A stretch of DNA of 64,000 nucleotides from Gnetum montanum (GCA_015680685.1 MNCI01037977.1:122910-186909); one strand, 5' to 3'. Positions 35,868-48,599 are shown, numbered from the stretch's first letter. A program made the numbers and translations. Notes: a model not told the origin generated them from the letters alone.

Positions 35868-36260
35868 AAGCTTTGATATTATGTTAAGTGTTAAGTTTTT
35901 GTGATGTTTAGATCACTAGATTCAAGGAAATCAAAAACAATTTGATAGATCTTATAAGTAAAAAATACATTGAAATTGTAACATACTATGAATGTTTCAC
36001 TAGCCACAATGTTAAGTATTTGAGTAATATTTGAATAATTAAATGTATAAATAGAGATGAATATAATTATACAAATCTCTTCTATTTTTATTGTGTTGTG
36101 TATATTATAATAACATTAGAATCAATACATGTATAGAATAGAAGAAACAATAATGTTAATAGATCGAATAAATACATGTGGTTAAAATTAATTTAAGGGA
36201 TTTAAATAATAGAATTAATTATAATGAAATTTAACTAAGAATTTGTATAATGCAGCAATA
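35868..36260 (-). repeat. Possible LTR and tRNA-iMet PBS of a minus-strand Ty1/copia element
   Basis: The minus strand reads TAATATCAAAGCTTGG at 35868-35883, close to the TGGTATCAGAGCTTGG of copia elements primed by initiator Met tRNA. It follows a CTTAACA end. The region to the right, with a TATAAATAGAGATG promoter-like stretch near 36047-36060 (+), could be the LTR. The orientations of the two cues conflict, so this is tentative. Confidence 0.3.
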
Positions 36261-36306
36261 TTGTGGTAGTGTTGTAAATCATGATGGTGTGTACAAATGC
36301 TCATGG

Positions 36307-37164
36307 TGATGAATCATGTTTTTGTCTACTCCAACATTGGAGCCTTGACATCAAGTATTCGATGTCAGATCCAAGACACAATGTTGGGTATTTGATGTCA
36401 TGGGATATACACCAACCTATAAATATAGTGCTCAAGCTCACAATTTCCAATCAATTTTTTATTAGCTTTTCATAGTTTTGTTAATAAAGTAGCCAAATTC
36501 TTGTAGTTTTATTCTGTAATCTTAGTGAACAATCAGTGAGTGCCCACAGAGTGGATCTAAGTTAGTTGCATGAAGTCTTATTTGATTGGCAGTGTACCTG
36601 GACATATTCCATGAGTGGCAATAAGATTGAGATTGATTCTTATTCATTGCAATACTTTGACTTAGATTGGATTTACTTTCCATGTAATTTACTTTTCATG
36701 TACTTAATATTTACATTTTCATGCATGTTAATTAATTAAGCACATAAGTACAATCACTTGGAGCATGCATATGACTCTTGGTAATCCTAGTAATGCTTAA
36801 TGTTTGGTAACCCAATAGCATTATATGTGTTCAAGATGTGCACGAGAAGTGGGATCAGATACTTATGTTGGGGTAGTTGATTATTAATGAGCAATTAGAT
36901 TAGTTGAATTAATTATAAATTAAGTTTCAACCTATTTTTAATCATAGAATAATAAAATATAAAATAATAAAAATCATATGCCTCACTCTAGACTAAATCA
37001 TACGTGACAAAGCTACCATAAGTCCAAGTGGGAAGACAACAAACTATGATCAAGGCATAGCAATCTAGATACCACAACTAGTCACATCCATGGAATTCGA
37101 CCGGATCATGCATGAACACTTGTGATTCATATGGTTGGGCATAGGGGTACCTTGTCACTCATCA
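36307..37164 (+). repeat. 5' LTR (858 bp) of the 6.3 kb element
   Basis: TGATGAATCATGTTTTTG at the start, TCACTCATCA at the end. U3 motifs are of the GATGTCGG/GATGTCAG type (36350-36400), followed by CTATAAATATAG at 36417-36428. A good match to 41736-42582. Confidence 0.9.
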
Positions 37165-37183
37165 TTGGTGTCGTTGCCAAGGA
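37165..37183 (+). other. Primer-binding site of the 6.3 kb element
   Basis: TTGGTGTCGTTGCCAAGGA adjoins the LTR. It is two transitions away from the left-edge copy and clearly the same tRNA-Asp type. Confidence 0.8.
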
Positions 37184-37290
37184 TGGTGCTAGTTATCTAG
37201 ATTAGTTATATTATACATGGTCGCTATAAAAGGGATTAACGATATATCTTTCAGAAACTATTAGCTCACACACGACATAAACTAAAAAAA

Positions 37291-39772
37291 ATGTCTCTCT
37301 TACATGGAAGTGACAATGCACTGTATAGAAAACACATTCATTGAAGAACTAACGAGATATATGATGAAGAAAATTGGAGTGACCAACCTTATGTAGGGAT
37401 TTTTTATGATCATGACCACCTTGATGACACTTAAAGACTACATTCACATAAGGCAAATAATCTTGGAGGAGATGATGTAAGTCCTAAACTAGGGGAGGCC
37501 TCAAGGCCTAATACCTCCTCGAAAATCAAAAATGATAGATTAAAGGACCCTGAAGAACACCATAGAAGCCATGGCAATTCTTCTAGTTCCTCATCTTCCT
37601 CTTCCCCTTCAATGTCTAGTTTTGACAAAGATGAACATAGGAATGGAGATAAAGTTCCACTAAAAGGTTGGGCTAAAAACTAAAATCAAACCCATGGGAA
37701 AGTTCATAGATAGCATCATCACGATCAAACGAATAGAGATAGGCATTTCCCTCACAATTTCTTCGATAACAATGAACCTTTGCTGGCCACTAAGAGCCTA
37801 ATGCAGATCACAGAGGTAGTAAAGATATCTTGTAGGAACTACAAAAAGAGTCATCTACCTAAGCTTGACATGAATAATATTCCTAAATTTGTAGGAAGTA
37901 ATGATTTAGATCCACAACATTATTTACAAGCCTTCCATGATGCATGTGCTTTCTACAACATTGAAAGTGAATGGCAAAAGCTTAAGCTCTTTCCTAGGAC
38001 ACTACTTGATAGAGCCAAAGTGTGGTATAAATTGTTGAGACTAAATTTGATTTGACATAGTCTACAATGCTAGAACTTTTCAACAAGAAATACAAAACCT
38101 ATGCAAAAGTGTCCAATTTGAGGAGATAGATCCAAGAATGGAAGAAAGAACAACATAACCCTTGGACATGGCCTTAGATGGATATTATGCCTTACTTAAT
38201 AAAAGCCTAAGCCATGGTTTCTTTGAGGAAAGGCTACTTTTCCACATCATAGATGGGCTTCGTAATGAAATATGGGAGACCCTTGGGATGTATGCCCCAT
38301 GGCAATTATATGAGCTCCAAGCCCATTAGATTAAAGAGCTAATAGAGCATGTGGCAAAAGAAGAAGGAGAAATATGCAAATGGGGGAATGTGAAAAAATA
38401 TTGATGGGACCCAACTCTTCAACAGAAGGAGGTCTAGATCTATGATAAGGAGAACAAAACCACTTTCGATAAGGTGATCCCACAACAAACCTTGATAATA
38501 TAGAAGTCTATTGATGCACTTGAAGCAAAGTTTAATAAGATAACCAAATGGGTGTATGAAAACGTCATAACTCTCATTGAGATGGTCAAGGAGATGATCA
38601 TGCAAAACAAGCTAGGTGATCATACTAAACAAAGGATGCCAAACCAAGAAACAGCTAGGAACACTTTTCAGCAAATAGGAAAAATGGCTAAAGAAAGTGA
38701 GGCTATAGACTTAATCGTAGAAAAAGATAATGGATGTGACATCTACATATATGACCATTTTAAGGGCCATTGCCCAGTCTTGTTGCATCTACAAGAGTAT
38801 TGGAAAATTTCCTTAAATCTGAAGTTTGTGCAAAAGCACATGCCTAGGAGATTTCCTGTCCCATAAGGTAATTACAGACAGTTCCACGACCAATTGTACC
38901 ATCTTGGTGGGACTTATTACCAGCCTCAACACGATCATCAACCGTAGTGACAACAATCACAGTCGTGGGGGAGGCCACCACCAAATCAACCCTATCCATC
39001 AAAATAGCAAGGATATCATGTTCAACATCCTATTTCTCTAACAAGTTCTACATCCTCTACTTCTAATTACCACTACCACTCTCCCAAGTACCATCAATCC
39101 ATGACTTCCCTTGAAGGATCACCACCTTGTGCTTCTTACCATCTAGCCTACCCTCAATATTCTCATAATCCGCCTTATTACAAGCCACTACCAACAACAC
39201 AAGAAGTTTTGACACCACAATATCAACAAATGAATGCCACTTATGCTACAAATGTGCATAAATATGCTAACACTAGTGGGTCTCACCTGTAACATCAGAA
39301 ACGTCCCTTCTAGAGGAAAGGCTGTAAGCCAAAGCAGACCATGCATGGACCCACTGTATCATCCAAGCCAACACAAGGCCAATCTAGTGCACCACCTTCC
39401 TTGTCTCAACCAATGTCCTTTGATCATATACAAGGGCCACCATCCATTAGTACCCCAATCCCAAATCCAAACAATGAATCTAATAGTGTGGGGAGACACA
39501 TAAATCCATGCATACCATATCATGATCAAGGGTGAAATTGTGGACCAAACATCCATAATGTTAACACACCTCATACCTTGACTTGTCATACATTTAACAA
39601 TTAAGTGTGTGACCAACGATTTTTCTACCTAGCCATCACACCACAAATAAACACCCAGTGGCTAGGGCAATGATGATTACCAACGTTTCATACATGCATG
39701 GATCCTATTTATCTACTTATTAATCCTTGTCATGGCCAAATGTTTAGTCGTGAGGGTTGCCCCCCATTCTAG
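37291..39772 (+). pseudogene. gag relic of the 6.3 kb element
   Basis: Starts MSLLHGSDNALYRKHIH at 37291. A Ser-rich patch (near 37577-37618) precedes the open stretch 37780-38055, which holds MLATKSLMQITEV, LDMNNIPKFVGSNDLDPQHY, LQAFHDACAFYNIE and WYKLL. The capsid-like core then degenerates (38060-38310, with LELFNKKYKTYAKVSNLRR). A coiled Lys/Glu region precedes the zinc-knuckle-like CDIYIYDHFKGHC at 38735-38773, and a Pro/Tyr/Gln/His-rich tail ends GCPPF with a stop at 39770-39772. Frameshifts and stops are plentiful. Confidence 0.82.
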
Positions 39773-41735
39773 TCTTCAGGATTCTAAAGTGTTTTTCATC
39801 TTTTGTTTTTTACACATTATTTATTTTACATCTTCTTGTTTTCATGTTATTAATCTTTTCTAATTTTTGTTTTACATCATCGTTAGTACATTTGTTATTT
39901 CTTGAATATTTTATAGTTTCTTTTATATTTTCTTTTATTTTGGTGTGATTTTCTATCTTTTTGTTAATAAGTGCCAGGTATAGTGGTAATGCGTTGATTG
40001 ATGGTGGTATGTACTATTTTTGTTATTTGATTGTTGGTGTTTGGATTTTGGCTTTGAATTTCGTTATCAATGATTAGGACATGGTTTCTTTTTCATGCAA
40101 TAGGCAGCGAGTCCACAACATCCACCCCTCCACAAACTCTATGGTTTTCCTTATTTTGGAAACATGTAGTCCCTTTTTCATTAACAAAACTTTAATAAAT
40201 TTAGGACTTTTGGTAGTTTCTAGAATTAAAAAAAATTCAAAGGTTTGAACAAGGTGTGACTTCAATGGGATTTGGTATTCTTTGTGCTTTTTTGTTTGCC
40301 TAGGTGCGTGTGTGTTTTCATGGATTTCTTACTGTTCCATGTTGACCAATAAAAGGAAGTTGAATACGTCTTTGCTTGGTGTGGTTCTCATAAAAAAATG
40401 ATGGAAATTCAAAGCACAACCCTTAGACAAAATAAACACATACATGTTTACATGGTATGGTTCCCATTTAAAAAAATAATGGAAATTCAAAGCACACCCC
40501 TTAGACAAAATAAACAAGCTACAAGCATTGGTTATGGGGCTAGAAAGATATGTTACCCATGCCTGAAGATCCTCTCTAACTAAGGCCCTTCCTCACTTCC
40601 TACTTCTCTTTTCTTCTTTAATAAGGAATGGTGGTTGTTTTGTGGGAGCACTCTTGTGTCTTAAGGGGATGGATTGGTCTTAGAATGACGATGCGAAGTC
40701 ATTAAACATGGTTGGTTTTGGTCTAGACTAATGATGGATCCTATCAAGTCATTTAACCATAAAATTCACAAGGGACTTCATGTGACCTTAATCAAGGAAT
40801 CCATTCCACACTCTCTCATCCATCTATGCTTTCCATGTCTCACCTCACTACTGGTTTCATGTTCTTGTTTGATGTCTTGGTTTGGTGTGTCAGAATTCTT
40901 AGTTAGTTTCTTTTGGGATTTTGTACTTAACCTTCTGTAACCATTAATCATCCACAAAGCCCACGGACTCTTTGGTTTGAAGTTATGCAAGGGCATAAAA
41001 GGCCTATGCTTGCTTTAGGGAGGATCCACTTGCATATCTTTTAGTTTGGTTAGTTAAGTTCTTTACCCTTAAACACTCTTACAATCAAATTATTTTTGTT
41101 TACCCCCATCAATGACATCCAATTATGCACATCTTCACAACATTTTTTAGTGAACTTTCCTTTTTTTTGTTGTGAATTCTTACACCCTCTTCAAATATTT
41201 TCTTGTGTCAAACTTTTTCAAATTTAATGGACCACTTATCTATTTTACCCTATTTGTTAGCCTTCTCACTAATGCTACTCAAGGAATCAATCTACCACAA
41301 CCATACCCTAGCCGAGTGTAACCATTGATGAGATAAGGCATTCAACTGCTATGTGTTACACATTGCATACTAATTCACAATTCTATTGTGATTGTAGTGG
41401 AAAGCATGAACTAGAAGCAAGACTATCTTCACCAAGGATGATGTAGCAATACCACACGATGTGGATCATTCATGATCTTTGGATCTTCTCTCTCACTCTT
41501 CAGTTGCCAAGAGGTGTTGGATGTTAGTTTTATCCAAGATGTTCGCTTCTCTTATCATGAACACCCAATTTTGTAAAGATTGTAACTCTGTACACTTGGG
41601 CACTTAGATTTTGTCTATTCCATCTGAGTCAATTTGTATGTTAGTCAATAATCCCATACCTACCCAATATTTGGTAAGGAACTTGTTCCTCATCTTCTTC
41701 ACTTAAGGACAAGTTATCATTTAGTCATGGGGGTA
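39773..41735 (+). other. 3' non-coding internal region of the 6.3 kb element
   Basis: T-rich after the gag stop, as in the 6.0 kb element. From about 39990 it is related in inverted orientation to 18600-20100 of the minus-strand 9.7 kb element, as expected for the same element part. It holds the tandem array at 40379-40525. No accessory ORF was seen. Confidence 0.6.
40379..40525 (+). repeat. Tandem array, about 75 bp unit, two copies
   Basis: Units start at 40379 and 40454 with GGTGTGGTTCTCAT or GGTATGGTTCCCAT. Both contain GGAAATTCAAAGCACA and CCCTTAGACAAAATAAACA. This is the same repeat family as at 19684-19935, with a shorter unit and one copy fewer. Confidence 0.75.
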
Positions 41736-42582
41736 TGATGAATCATGTTTTCGTCTGCTCCGATGTCAAAGCCTTAATGTCGGGTATTCGACGTTGGATC
41801 CAAGATGTGATGTTGGGTATTCAATGTCATGAGATATACACCAGCCTATAAGTATAGTGCTTGGGCTCACAATTTCTAGTCAATTTTTCATTAGTTTTTC
41901 ATAGTTTTGTTAATAGAGTAGCCAAATTCTTGCAGTTTTATTCTGTAATCTTAGAGACCAGTTAGTGAGTGCCCACAGAGTGGATCTGAGTCAGTTGTAT
42001 GAAGTCTTATTCACCTGGTAATGTACCTAGACATATTTCATGAGTGGCAATAAGATTAAGATTGATTCTTATTCATTGCAGCAATTTGACTTAGATTAGA
42101 TTTTCTTTCTATGTACTTAGTTAATATTTACATTTTCATGCATGTTAATTAATTAAGCAAAATAAGTATGATTGCTTTGAGCATGCGTATGACTCTTGGT
42201 AATCCCAGCAATGCTTAACATTTGGTAACCCAACAGCGTTATATGTGTTCAGGATGTGCACAGGAAGTGGGATTGGATACTTATGTTAGGGTAGTTGATT
42301 ATTAATTAGAAATTAGATTAGTTAAATTGATTATAAATTGAGTTTCAATGTATTGTTAATCGTAGAATAATAAAATATAAAATAATAAAAATCATATGCC
42401 TCGCTTTGAACTAAACCATACATGACAAAGCTACCACTAGTCCAAGTGGGAAGACAGCGAACTACGATCAAGGCATAGCAATCTAGATGCCATAACTAAT
42501 CCCATCCACGAAATTCGATCGGATCATGGGTGAACGCTTGTGGTTTGTATGGTTGGGTGTAGGGGTACCTCACTGCTCATCA
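41736..42582 (+). repeat. 3' LTR (847 bp) of the 6.3 kb element
   Basis: TGATGAATCATGTTTTCG at the start, CACTGCTCATCA at the end. Pairs with 36307-37164. It retains more CpG (GTCGGGTATTCGACG) than its partner. Confidence 0.9.
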
Positions 42583-42689
42583 CACAGTGTTATGTAATAT
42601 TAAGCTTATTAACATGTTAGGATTGATAAAATACATTAAATCTCTAACATTATTTTACAAGGATAGTAATAGTCAATGAATATCTACAA

Positions 42690-43726
42690 TGTAGTTTGAA
42701 GTAGTTGTATGCCATATATATTTAAGTAGAATGCTTTTAGATATATTTCATGAATGGAAATAAAGATCAAGATTATTTTTTATCATTGCAATATTTTTAC
42801 TTAGCTTAGAATTTACTTTCCAATGTAATTTATATTTCTAATGTAATTTACTTTCCATTGCACTTAGCATGATTTTTACATTTTCATGCATGACGAAATT
42901 TAGTGGGATAAGTACAACCAAACATGAGTATAATGAATAATTGTCTAGTAACCAAGTAGTGATATTGCTTAGTACACCCACAAGAATGTCTCTTGGTTAT
43001 CATAGAGGCAATTATCCTACAGGGTGTTGAATCCTAAAAAATGAATAATAATATTAAAAAAAATTCAAAGTACATTTGATCATCAAAGAGAGAGTATAAA
43101 GAAAAAGCCTAATAGTTTTAGGGATGCTTTTTCAGGTTTTCATCCTTAAAACTAACCTTGAAAAACCTCCCTCTAGACTAAGAAAATGATAAGACCTTAT
43201 CTTTAGTTAGAAGTGGCCTCATGAGTTTTCACTTTTTACTAAAGTATTTCCTATAAAGAGAAGGAGAAATTTTTTTCTAAAGATAGAATAAGACATAATA
43301 AAAAATGAACAAATAGTAATAAGAGATGAAAGATTTCCATTCTTGGTAATTAGCTTGCTTTGTTTACTTCCTTTTTTGTATTTAGGTATGATTATACTAG
43401 TTAGGATGTGTATGAAAGATTAAAAATGAATGCTTATCACCAAGAATATAACTTACACTTTATTTCCATAACTCATTAGAATTAATACTTAATTTTTATA
43501 TTTTACTCTTGCTCACTTAATGTTCAATAATATCATATCTTGTGTCTTACTCTAGGTTAAACCATATACATTAAATCACAACTAATCCAAGGTGGAAGAC
43601 AACAATCAATGATCACATATCAATTATCTAAAAGCCATAGTTAGTCCATTCACAGTGCATGATTAGGTTACTTGCAACACTTGTGATTTGTATGGTTAGG
43701 CGTAGGGTCTATTTTGCTACCCATCA
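42690..43726 (+). repeat. Older LTR remnant of the same family
   Basis: Shares the family R/U5 text in order: ATGGAAATAAAGATCAAGAT (near 42755), TTACTTAGCTTAGAATTTAC, AGGTTAAACCATA (43552-43564), GGTGGAAGACAACAATCAATG (in pieces) and GGTTAGGCGTAGGG. It ends CTACCCATCA at 43726. No PBS follows, so it is a 3' LTR or solo LTR. The U3 may lie left of the 6.3 kb element (TGTTGTAAATCATGATGG near 36268), which would mean that element inserted into it. The start is approximate. Confidence 0.55.
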
Positions 43727-43849
43727 TATAGATCTTAGTATATTAGAGTTGTCTAGAGTTGGCATAAAACCAAACTCTAACAAAGGTACACAATTGTGCA
43801 AACTATAGAGGGATCAAGCTAATGATCCATATTATGAAGCTTTGATAGA

Positions 43850-44222
43850 GATTCATAGAACATCATTTTAAACTTGTATCAATGTATCAAAAAATCAATT
43901 TGGATTTAGGGTAGGGAGATATACTATAGAGGCTATTTCTTTTATATTATAATTGATTGAGAAATTGAGAAAATATAGAAAAAATCTACATATGATCTTT
44001 ATTAACTTGGCAAAAACATATGATAGTGTGCCTAAAGATATTATGTAGTGGGCCTTGTGGAGGAAAAACATCCTTGAAAAAGTAATTCAAGACATGTATG
44101 AAGGAGTTACCACTAAAATTAGAATAGCTTGTGGAACTACATTTGATTTCTAGTCACAATAGTTCTACATCATAGTCGATCCCATTTTTTTGGGACAATG
44201 CTAGAATAATGACGATGATGAA
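43850..44222 (+). mobile_element. RTE-type LINE fragment with internal deletion
   Basis: The + strand reads NQFGFRVGRYTIEAISLI, then HMIFINLAKTYDSVPKDIM and DMYEGVTTKIRIACGTTFDF, which are RT blocks of the RTE clade in the right order. Soon after, GATCCCATTTTTTTGGGACA and AATGACGATGATGA are the 3' tail typical of these LINEs. The rest of the RT and its C-terminal part are missing, so an internal deletion joined the two. Stops are present. Confidence 0.75.
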
Positions 44223-44800
44223 ATGGTTGTATTTTACATACAATATTTTTCTAATAAAATTAAATCTTCATTTCGTTTTATTCTTTATTTTTCTATCTCT
44301 TCAAAACATTTTCTTCAATAATTTTTTGAGCTTGTTCTAAATTGATTTTTATACTAAGATGTTCAATATCCCATTTATATATATATAGTTTACATCCAAG
44401 ATACAATCTTATTTTTGAATTTTTTGAATGATCTCTCTTGAGATCTTATGCCAATGAATAATGGCTTAATTAGTCATCTTGTTATTTGATAAGTATTATC
44501 TTGGAAAGATGTTGCTTTCAAGTTATGCTTAAGATACACATTGATGTTCTACCTAAGTCTTGAAGGTACATATAATCTTATTACTATTTTTATTATTTAA
44601 AAAAATCCTAGAAATTAATTTATATTACTTGAGCTTCCATAACACCTTGGTTCTAGATACCCTACCCTAGTTGCTATGTTTTATGATTTGAATTTTTAAT
44701 GTGTTATTTGTCTAACATCTACTTTGGAATTGCACCCTTTCTTTGTCTTTGCTTTGGCCTACTTTGGTAGAGTTTTGTATTTCTAGGTTTTATGTATGTA
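44223..44800. other. AT-rich stretch with nothing recognised
   Basis: No gene, LTR end or clear repeat could be supported here. Confidence 0.4.
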
Positions 44801-44809
44801 TTTTAGCTT

Positions 44810-46200
44810 TGTTTGTAATTGTGCTTTGGATTTGGGATAACATGTGCTTCACTTTTACTTTTAAGAGGGGAAGGGAGGGTGTTAGAGCCCTAAAATAATT
44901 GTAATATAGGTATACCCTAGATAAATAGTCTAATTAGAACTTTATAACTTAGTATTGCCCACAAGAATCAAACTCATTGACTTGAAGCTTCCAAATTAAG
45001 AGTTTTACCACTAGGCTAACATCTCATTGTTTACTTTTACTTTTATTTATTTTTGGTATTTTATTGATTGTGATTTTATTTTAATTTATGAATAGTACAT
45101 AGTTGGGCTATGTGCTTTTTAATTAATTTGGTGAGATTTTATTTGTATTTTAATTCAATTTATTTTTAGCATATGTGCACTAACCCCTTTTTGTTAGAGT
45201 TTTGAGTAAGTAGGCAGCAAGTACCAGATGAGTCATGAGTCATGAGTCATTACTACATAGAGTTCTACATTAGACATGTGGCAAGCTTTGTTTGTTATGC
45301 ATGTGTATCATACCTTTTGTAAATATTTTGGTGAACAATTAATTTCTTTGTTATTTTAATTCGAGAGTGGTAACATGGGATAGTACCCTAGTTTGTACGT
45401 TTGGATCGATACCTTAGACCCTAGTTAGTATTTGGAAATGATATAGCTATTAGGTAGCACCTAAGGTACCCTAGTATACCAATGTTAGGGGACAAGGCTA
45501 GGACAATGATGATTTATTTTAATTTTAAAAATTTGAAGTTAATTGTATTATCTTGTTAGTTTGAGCTTTCTATTAGCAATCACCCAAAGAGTTGGACTTT
45601 GCCATGCAGTTGTGAGTATAAATAATCTATGATTATGATTTAAATTTGGAACAACATGTGCCTTGCTTTTACTTTTATATATTTTGGTATTATAGTAATT
45701 TTAATTTGTGAAAAGTAAATAGTTAAGCTATGTGCTTTGTAATTACTTTGGTAATATATTATTGATATTTTAAATTATTTTATTTTTAGCAAATGTACAC
45801 TAACCCCTTTTGTTGGATTTTTAAGTAAACACATATTAGGTATTGGATGGGTCAATGACATAGAGTTCTACATTAGGCATGTGGTATGCTTTGCTTGCAA
45901 TGTTTGTGTGACATATCTTTTGTAAATGTGTTGGTGATTAATTAATTTATTTGTTATTTTTATTTTAAAGTGGTAACATGGGGTAGTACCCTAGTTAGTA
46001 TGTTTGAGTTAGCGCCTTAGACCTTGGTGTGTATTTGGAGATGAAATAACTATTAGATAGTACCTAAGGTATCCTAGCAAACTAGTGTTGGGGTTAATTT
46101 TAGAAATTTATGGTTAATTGTATTTCTTTTTAGTTTTAGTTTTCTATTAGTAATATCAAAAATAGTTTGACCTTGGCATGCCATTGTGAATATAAATACT
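44810..46200 (+). repeat. Direct duplication of a roughly 600-800 bp unit
   Basis: Two adjacent copies (about 44810-45630 and 45631-46200) share, in order: GGATAACATGTGCTT or GGAACAACATGTGCCTT; TTTTTAGCATATGTGCACTA or TTTTTAGCAAATGTACACTA; ACATAGAGTTCTACATTAG; GGTAACATGGGATAGTACCC or GGTAACATGGGGTAGTACCC; and GACCTTGGC or GACTTTGCC followed by ATGCA/CATTGTGA and TATAAATA. The first copy is longer because a SINE sits in it. The unit may be a duplicated LTR core, because TATAAATA near the unit end is followed by leader-like text (46190-46300). Confidence 0.75.
44864..45032 (-). mobile_element. tRNA-derived SINE, 169 bp, with target-site duplications
   Basis: The minus strand starts CAATGAGATGTTAGCCTAGT with an A-box-like TTAGCCTAGTGG, then a B-box-like GCTTCAAGTCAATG, then a tRNA-unrelated body ending CCCTTCCCCTCT. 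It is bounded by two copies of ACTTTTACTTTTA (44851-44863 and 45033-45045). The neighbouring duplicate unit has the empty site (GCTTTTACTTTTATATATTT near 45667). Transcription would be by RNA polymerase III. A related, less complete copy is at 48665-48730. Confidence 0.78.
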
Positions 46201-48590
46201 TAACATTCCTTCTATTAAAAATCATCCATTTGCTTCATCAATATTTGGGAGATAGAGCTAGAGAGGAAGATCCTATTGAATAGGAGAGCAACCTCATGCA
46301 TGCCTACATAGCAATTACATCTATGTAATTTCTTTTCATCCCAAGTTTTATTTTAGATCTTTCCTAAATCCAATCTTTGATCATTGCCTCTGTTTAGGAA
46401 TTAGATCCAAGTTTAGAACATTTTAACTAAGGCTCTTAGAAGATCTTATTCATGTGATGGTTTTAGTCAAAAGCACTACTAGTTAGATAGAAAAATCTAT
46501 TACAATGTTCATATCTTGGATTTTTGGAGTAATTGATTAGTGTGCACCTTTGCTTTAATGGTAACCATTCGACATAATGCCTTTAGCACATTTATTTGTC
46601 AAAGCTAAGATTTTTGCATGTATATTTTTGTAATTTGAGCTTTGAGTATCAAATTTTTTGTTTTATTAACTTTGCATCTTGAAATTTATTCCATATTGGT
46701 TCAATTTGGATTTTGTTCATTTTGTCTACTTTTTTGGGACTTATCACTAGCATTTTTACCCTTTTCATGTTTTAAGACTTGAAACAATGTCAAATGTCAA
46801 TGATGTAGAAGACAGTTTCTTAGCACATCAACACCATTCAGACTATACCATTTCCTCCCAATTTAACACATCATGACCCTATTGCGAGTTGAGATGAAGT
46901 TCGTGTTGTACTTCTAATGTTGTTTTGGGAGCTATGAGATAAAAGTGAGATTTTTATGGCAACGTTTTGACTTACAAGAAATTATTAGAAAAATGTAGAG
47001 TTCATTAGTAATTCAACACAAGAATATGGAAAAAAAATTATTAAATGTTTTCAAAATCTAGAAATCTAATTTGGAAGCTTACACCTTAGTTTAATTGCTG
47101 GAATATGAGGTGTAGGGTTCAACATTTTTAAACATTGAATTATGAGACTTGAAACTCAATATCATTAGTTGACTTAGATTCTTGTTTTAGTAGGTAGATG
47201 ATTATTGGTAAAACAACATATGAGACTTAGGGCTCATTGGTTAGTGGATTTAGTTATATAATTTGTTACCTTTCCCCATCACCCATGGTTTGAATTCAAT
47301 TGATGCTTTGTTTACTAACATTTTGTGTTTGTTGAAGTCATTATGGGATATCTCATGGTGAGCCATTAGAAAGTTTTGGTGGAGCTAGCACAACAAAAGG
47401 GTTGATTTGTTTTAAAAGAACCTTGAGGTGTGATTGTACCCTTCACTATTTGTAGTAGTAAAGTCCATGCTACGTTGGCCTATAAACAACATAGTTGGAT
47501 GATAGAAAATAAGGCAATATTTGTTATTGACCTTGAAACAAGAGATAAGAAACTATAAATAAGTCCAGTTGATACATTTTGGTTTTAGCTTTGGAATTAG
47601 ATAAAATCTTATTATGCACAATGAGTACACATCCCAATGTTGACATATTGAAACTTGAGTATGGATGTTAGCTTCTAGAAATAAGCGTTTTAGTGCTAGT
47701 AGAATTCAATTTGTACTTTTGGCCCTTTGATGTTATTTATTGTTTACTTGGATTATTATTAATTAATGCTTGTGTGGTTTAGATAGTTTGGTACTAACTC
47801 TTGGATGCACCAACCCTTGGCATGACTATCCAATACCCTAATGCCTAGTTTCAAAATCCTTAAGGAAGTACTTGCGATTTCTTTTTCCTACTTAGTCTAT
47901 GGATTGACTTTACCCTCTATTTTTACCTCTAAGGTGTTATAGGTATTGTATATGAACAATTGAAGAAGTAAGAGTTCATATTAGAATTTAGATATTTAGT
48001 ATCCTGTTTAAGTTGGCTATTTGACATAATATCTAAGGATGTAGTGTTTAATCAATATTTTGGGCTTCATAATATGTATGCCTTTTGGTTGGAAATGTAG
48101 ACTTTGTACTTATCTATCTTTGGTGCAAGCTTAACCTTGCTTTACTTTTATTTAAGTTAGGAATGTTAATTTTAGAATTTGTATTTGAATATTATTTTGT
48201 ATTATCAATGGTCTAATGCCTTCGTGATATTTTTGGATATTGATTAGTTTATTTTGCTATTATAATTTTATTTGAATGCTATTTTTTAGCTTGGGCTTTA
48301 GAGGCTTCAAATTATTATCAGTGAATAAATTAGGTTTTATATGCAAAAGGTGACATTGCTATTCAAACATTTAAAATTATTCTTTTGCAAGTTTTTAAAA
48401 TTCTGTTCTATATTTTTGTGCCCCTTTGTGTCTATTTTATGCTTGTTAAACTTGATTGAAATCCTTTGCTTTTTATCATATTGCACTCTATTTTTCTAAG
48501 TAATACCTTTCTAGCCTAAGCTAAGTTAGCTGGGTGTTACACTTCCAATTACAATAACATATTAACTTCTAGTAAAAATATCACATATGG
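46201..48590. other. AT-rich stretch, unassigned element remains
   Basis: 46200-46640 looks like LTR leader sequence downstream of the TATAAATA at about 46191-46198. 46750-48100 might be internal sequence, but I could recognise no gag or pol motif on either strand because all frames are short. Confidence 0.35.
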
Positions 48591-48599
48591 GACTTGATT

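Larger units (their letters stand above)
36307..42582 (+). mobile_element. Second non-autonomous Athila-type gypsy element (gag only), 6.3 kb
   Basis: A complete + strand element with a 5' LTR (36307-37164), a PBS (37165-37183), a gag relic (37291-39772), a non-coding 3' part with a two-copy tandem array (40379-40525), a purine tract ATGGGGGTA (41727-41735) and a 3' LTR (41736-42582). No pol domains are present. The gag tail stops at the same position as in the 6.0 kb element. The 3' part is related to that of the 9.7 kb element. Flanks CATGG and CACAG share only three of five bases, so the duplication is uncertain. Confidence 0.88.

Noticed and set aside
36302-42587. Clear target-site duplication for the 6.3 kb element
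   Set aside because: Flanks CATGG and CACAG agree at only three of five positions, which is not enough to claim.
44967-45032. A genuine tRNA gene
   Set aside because: A and B boxes are present, but the cloverleaf is not closed, the body continues into unrelated sequence, and target duplications mark it as a SINE.
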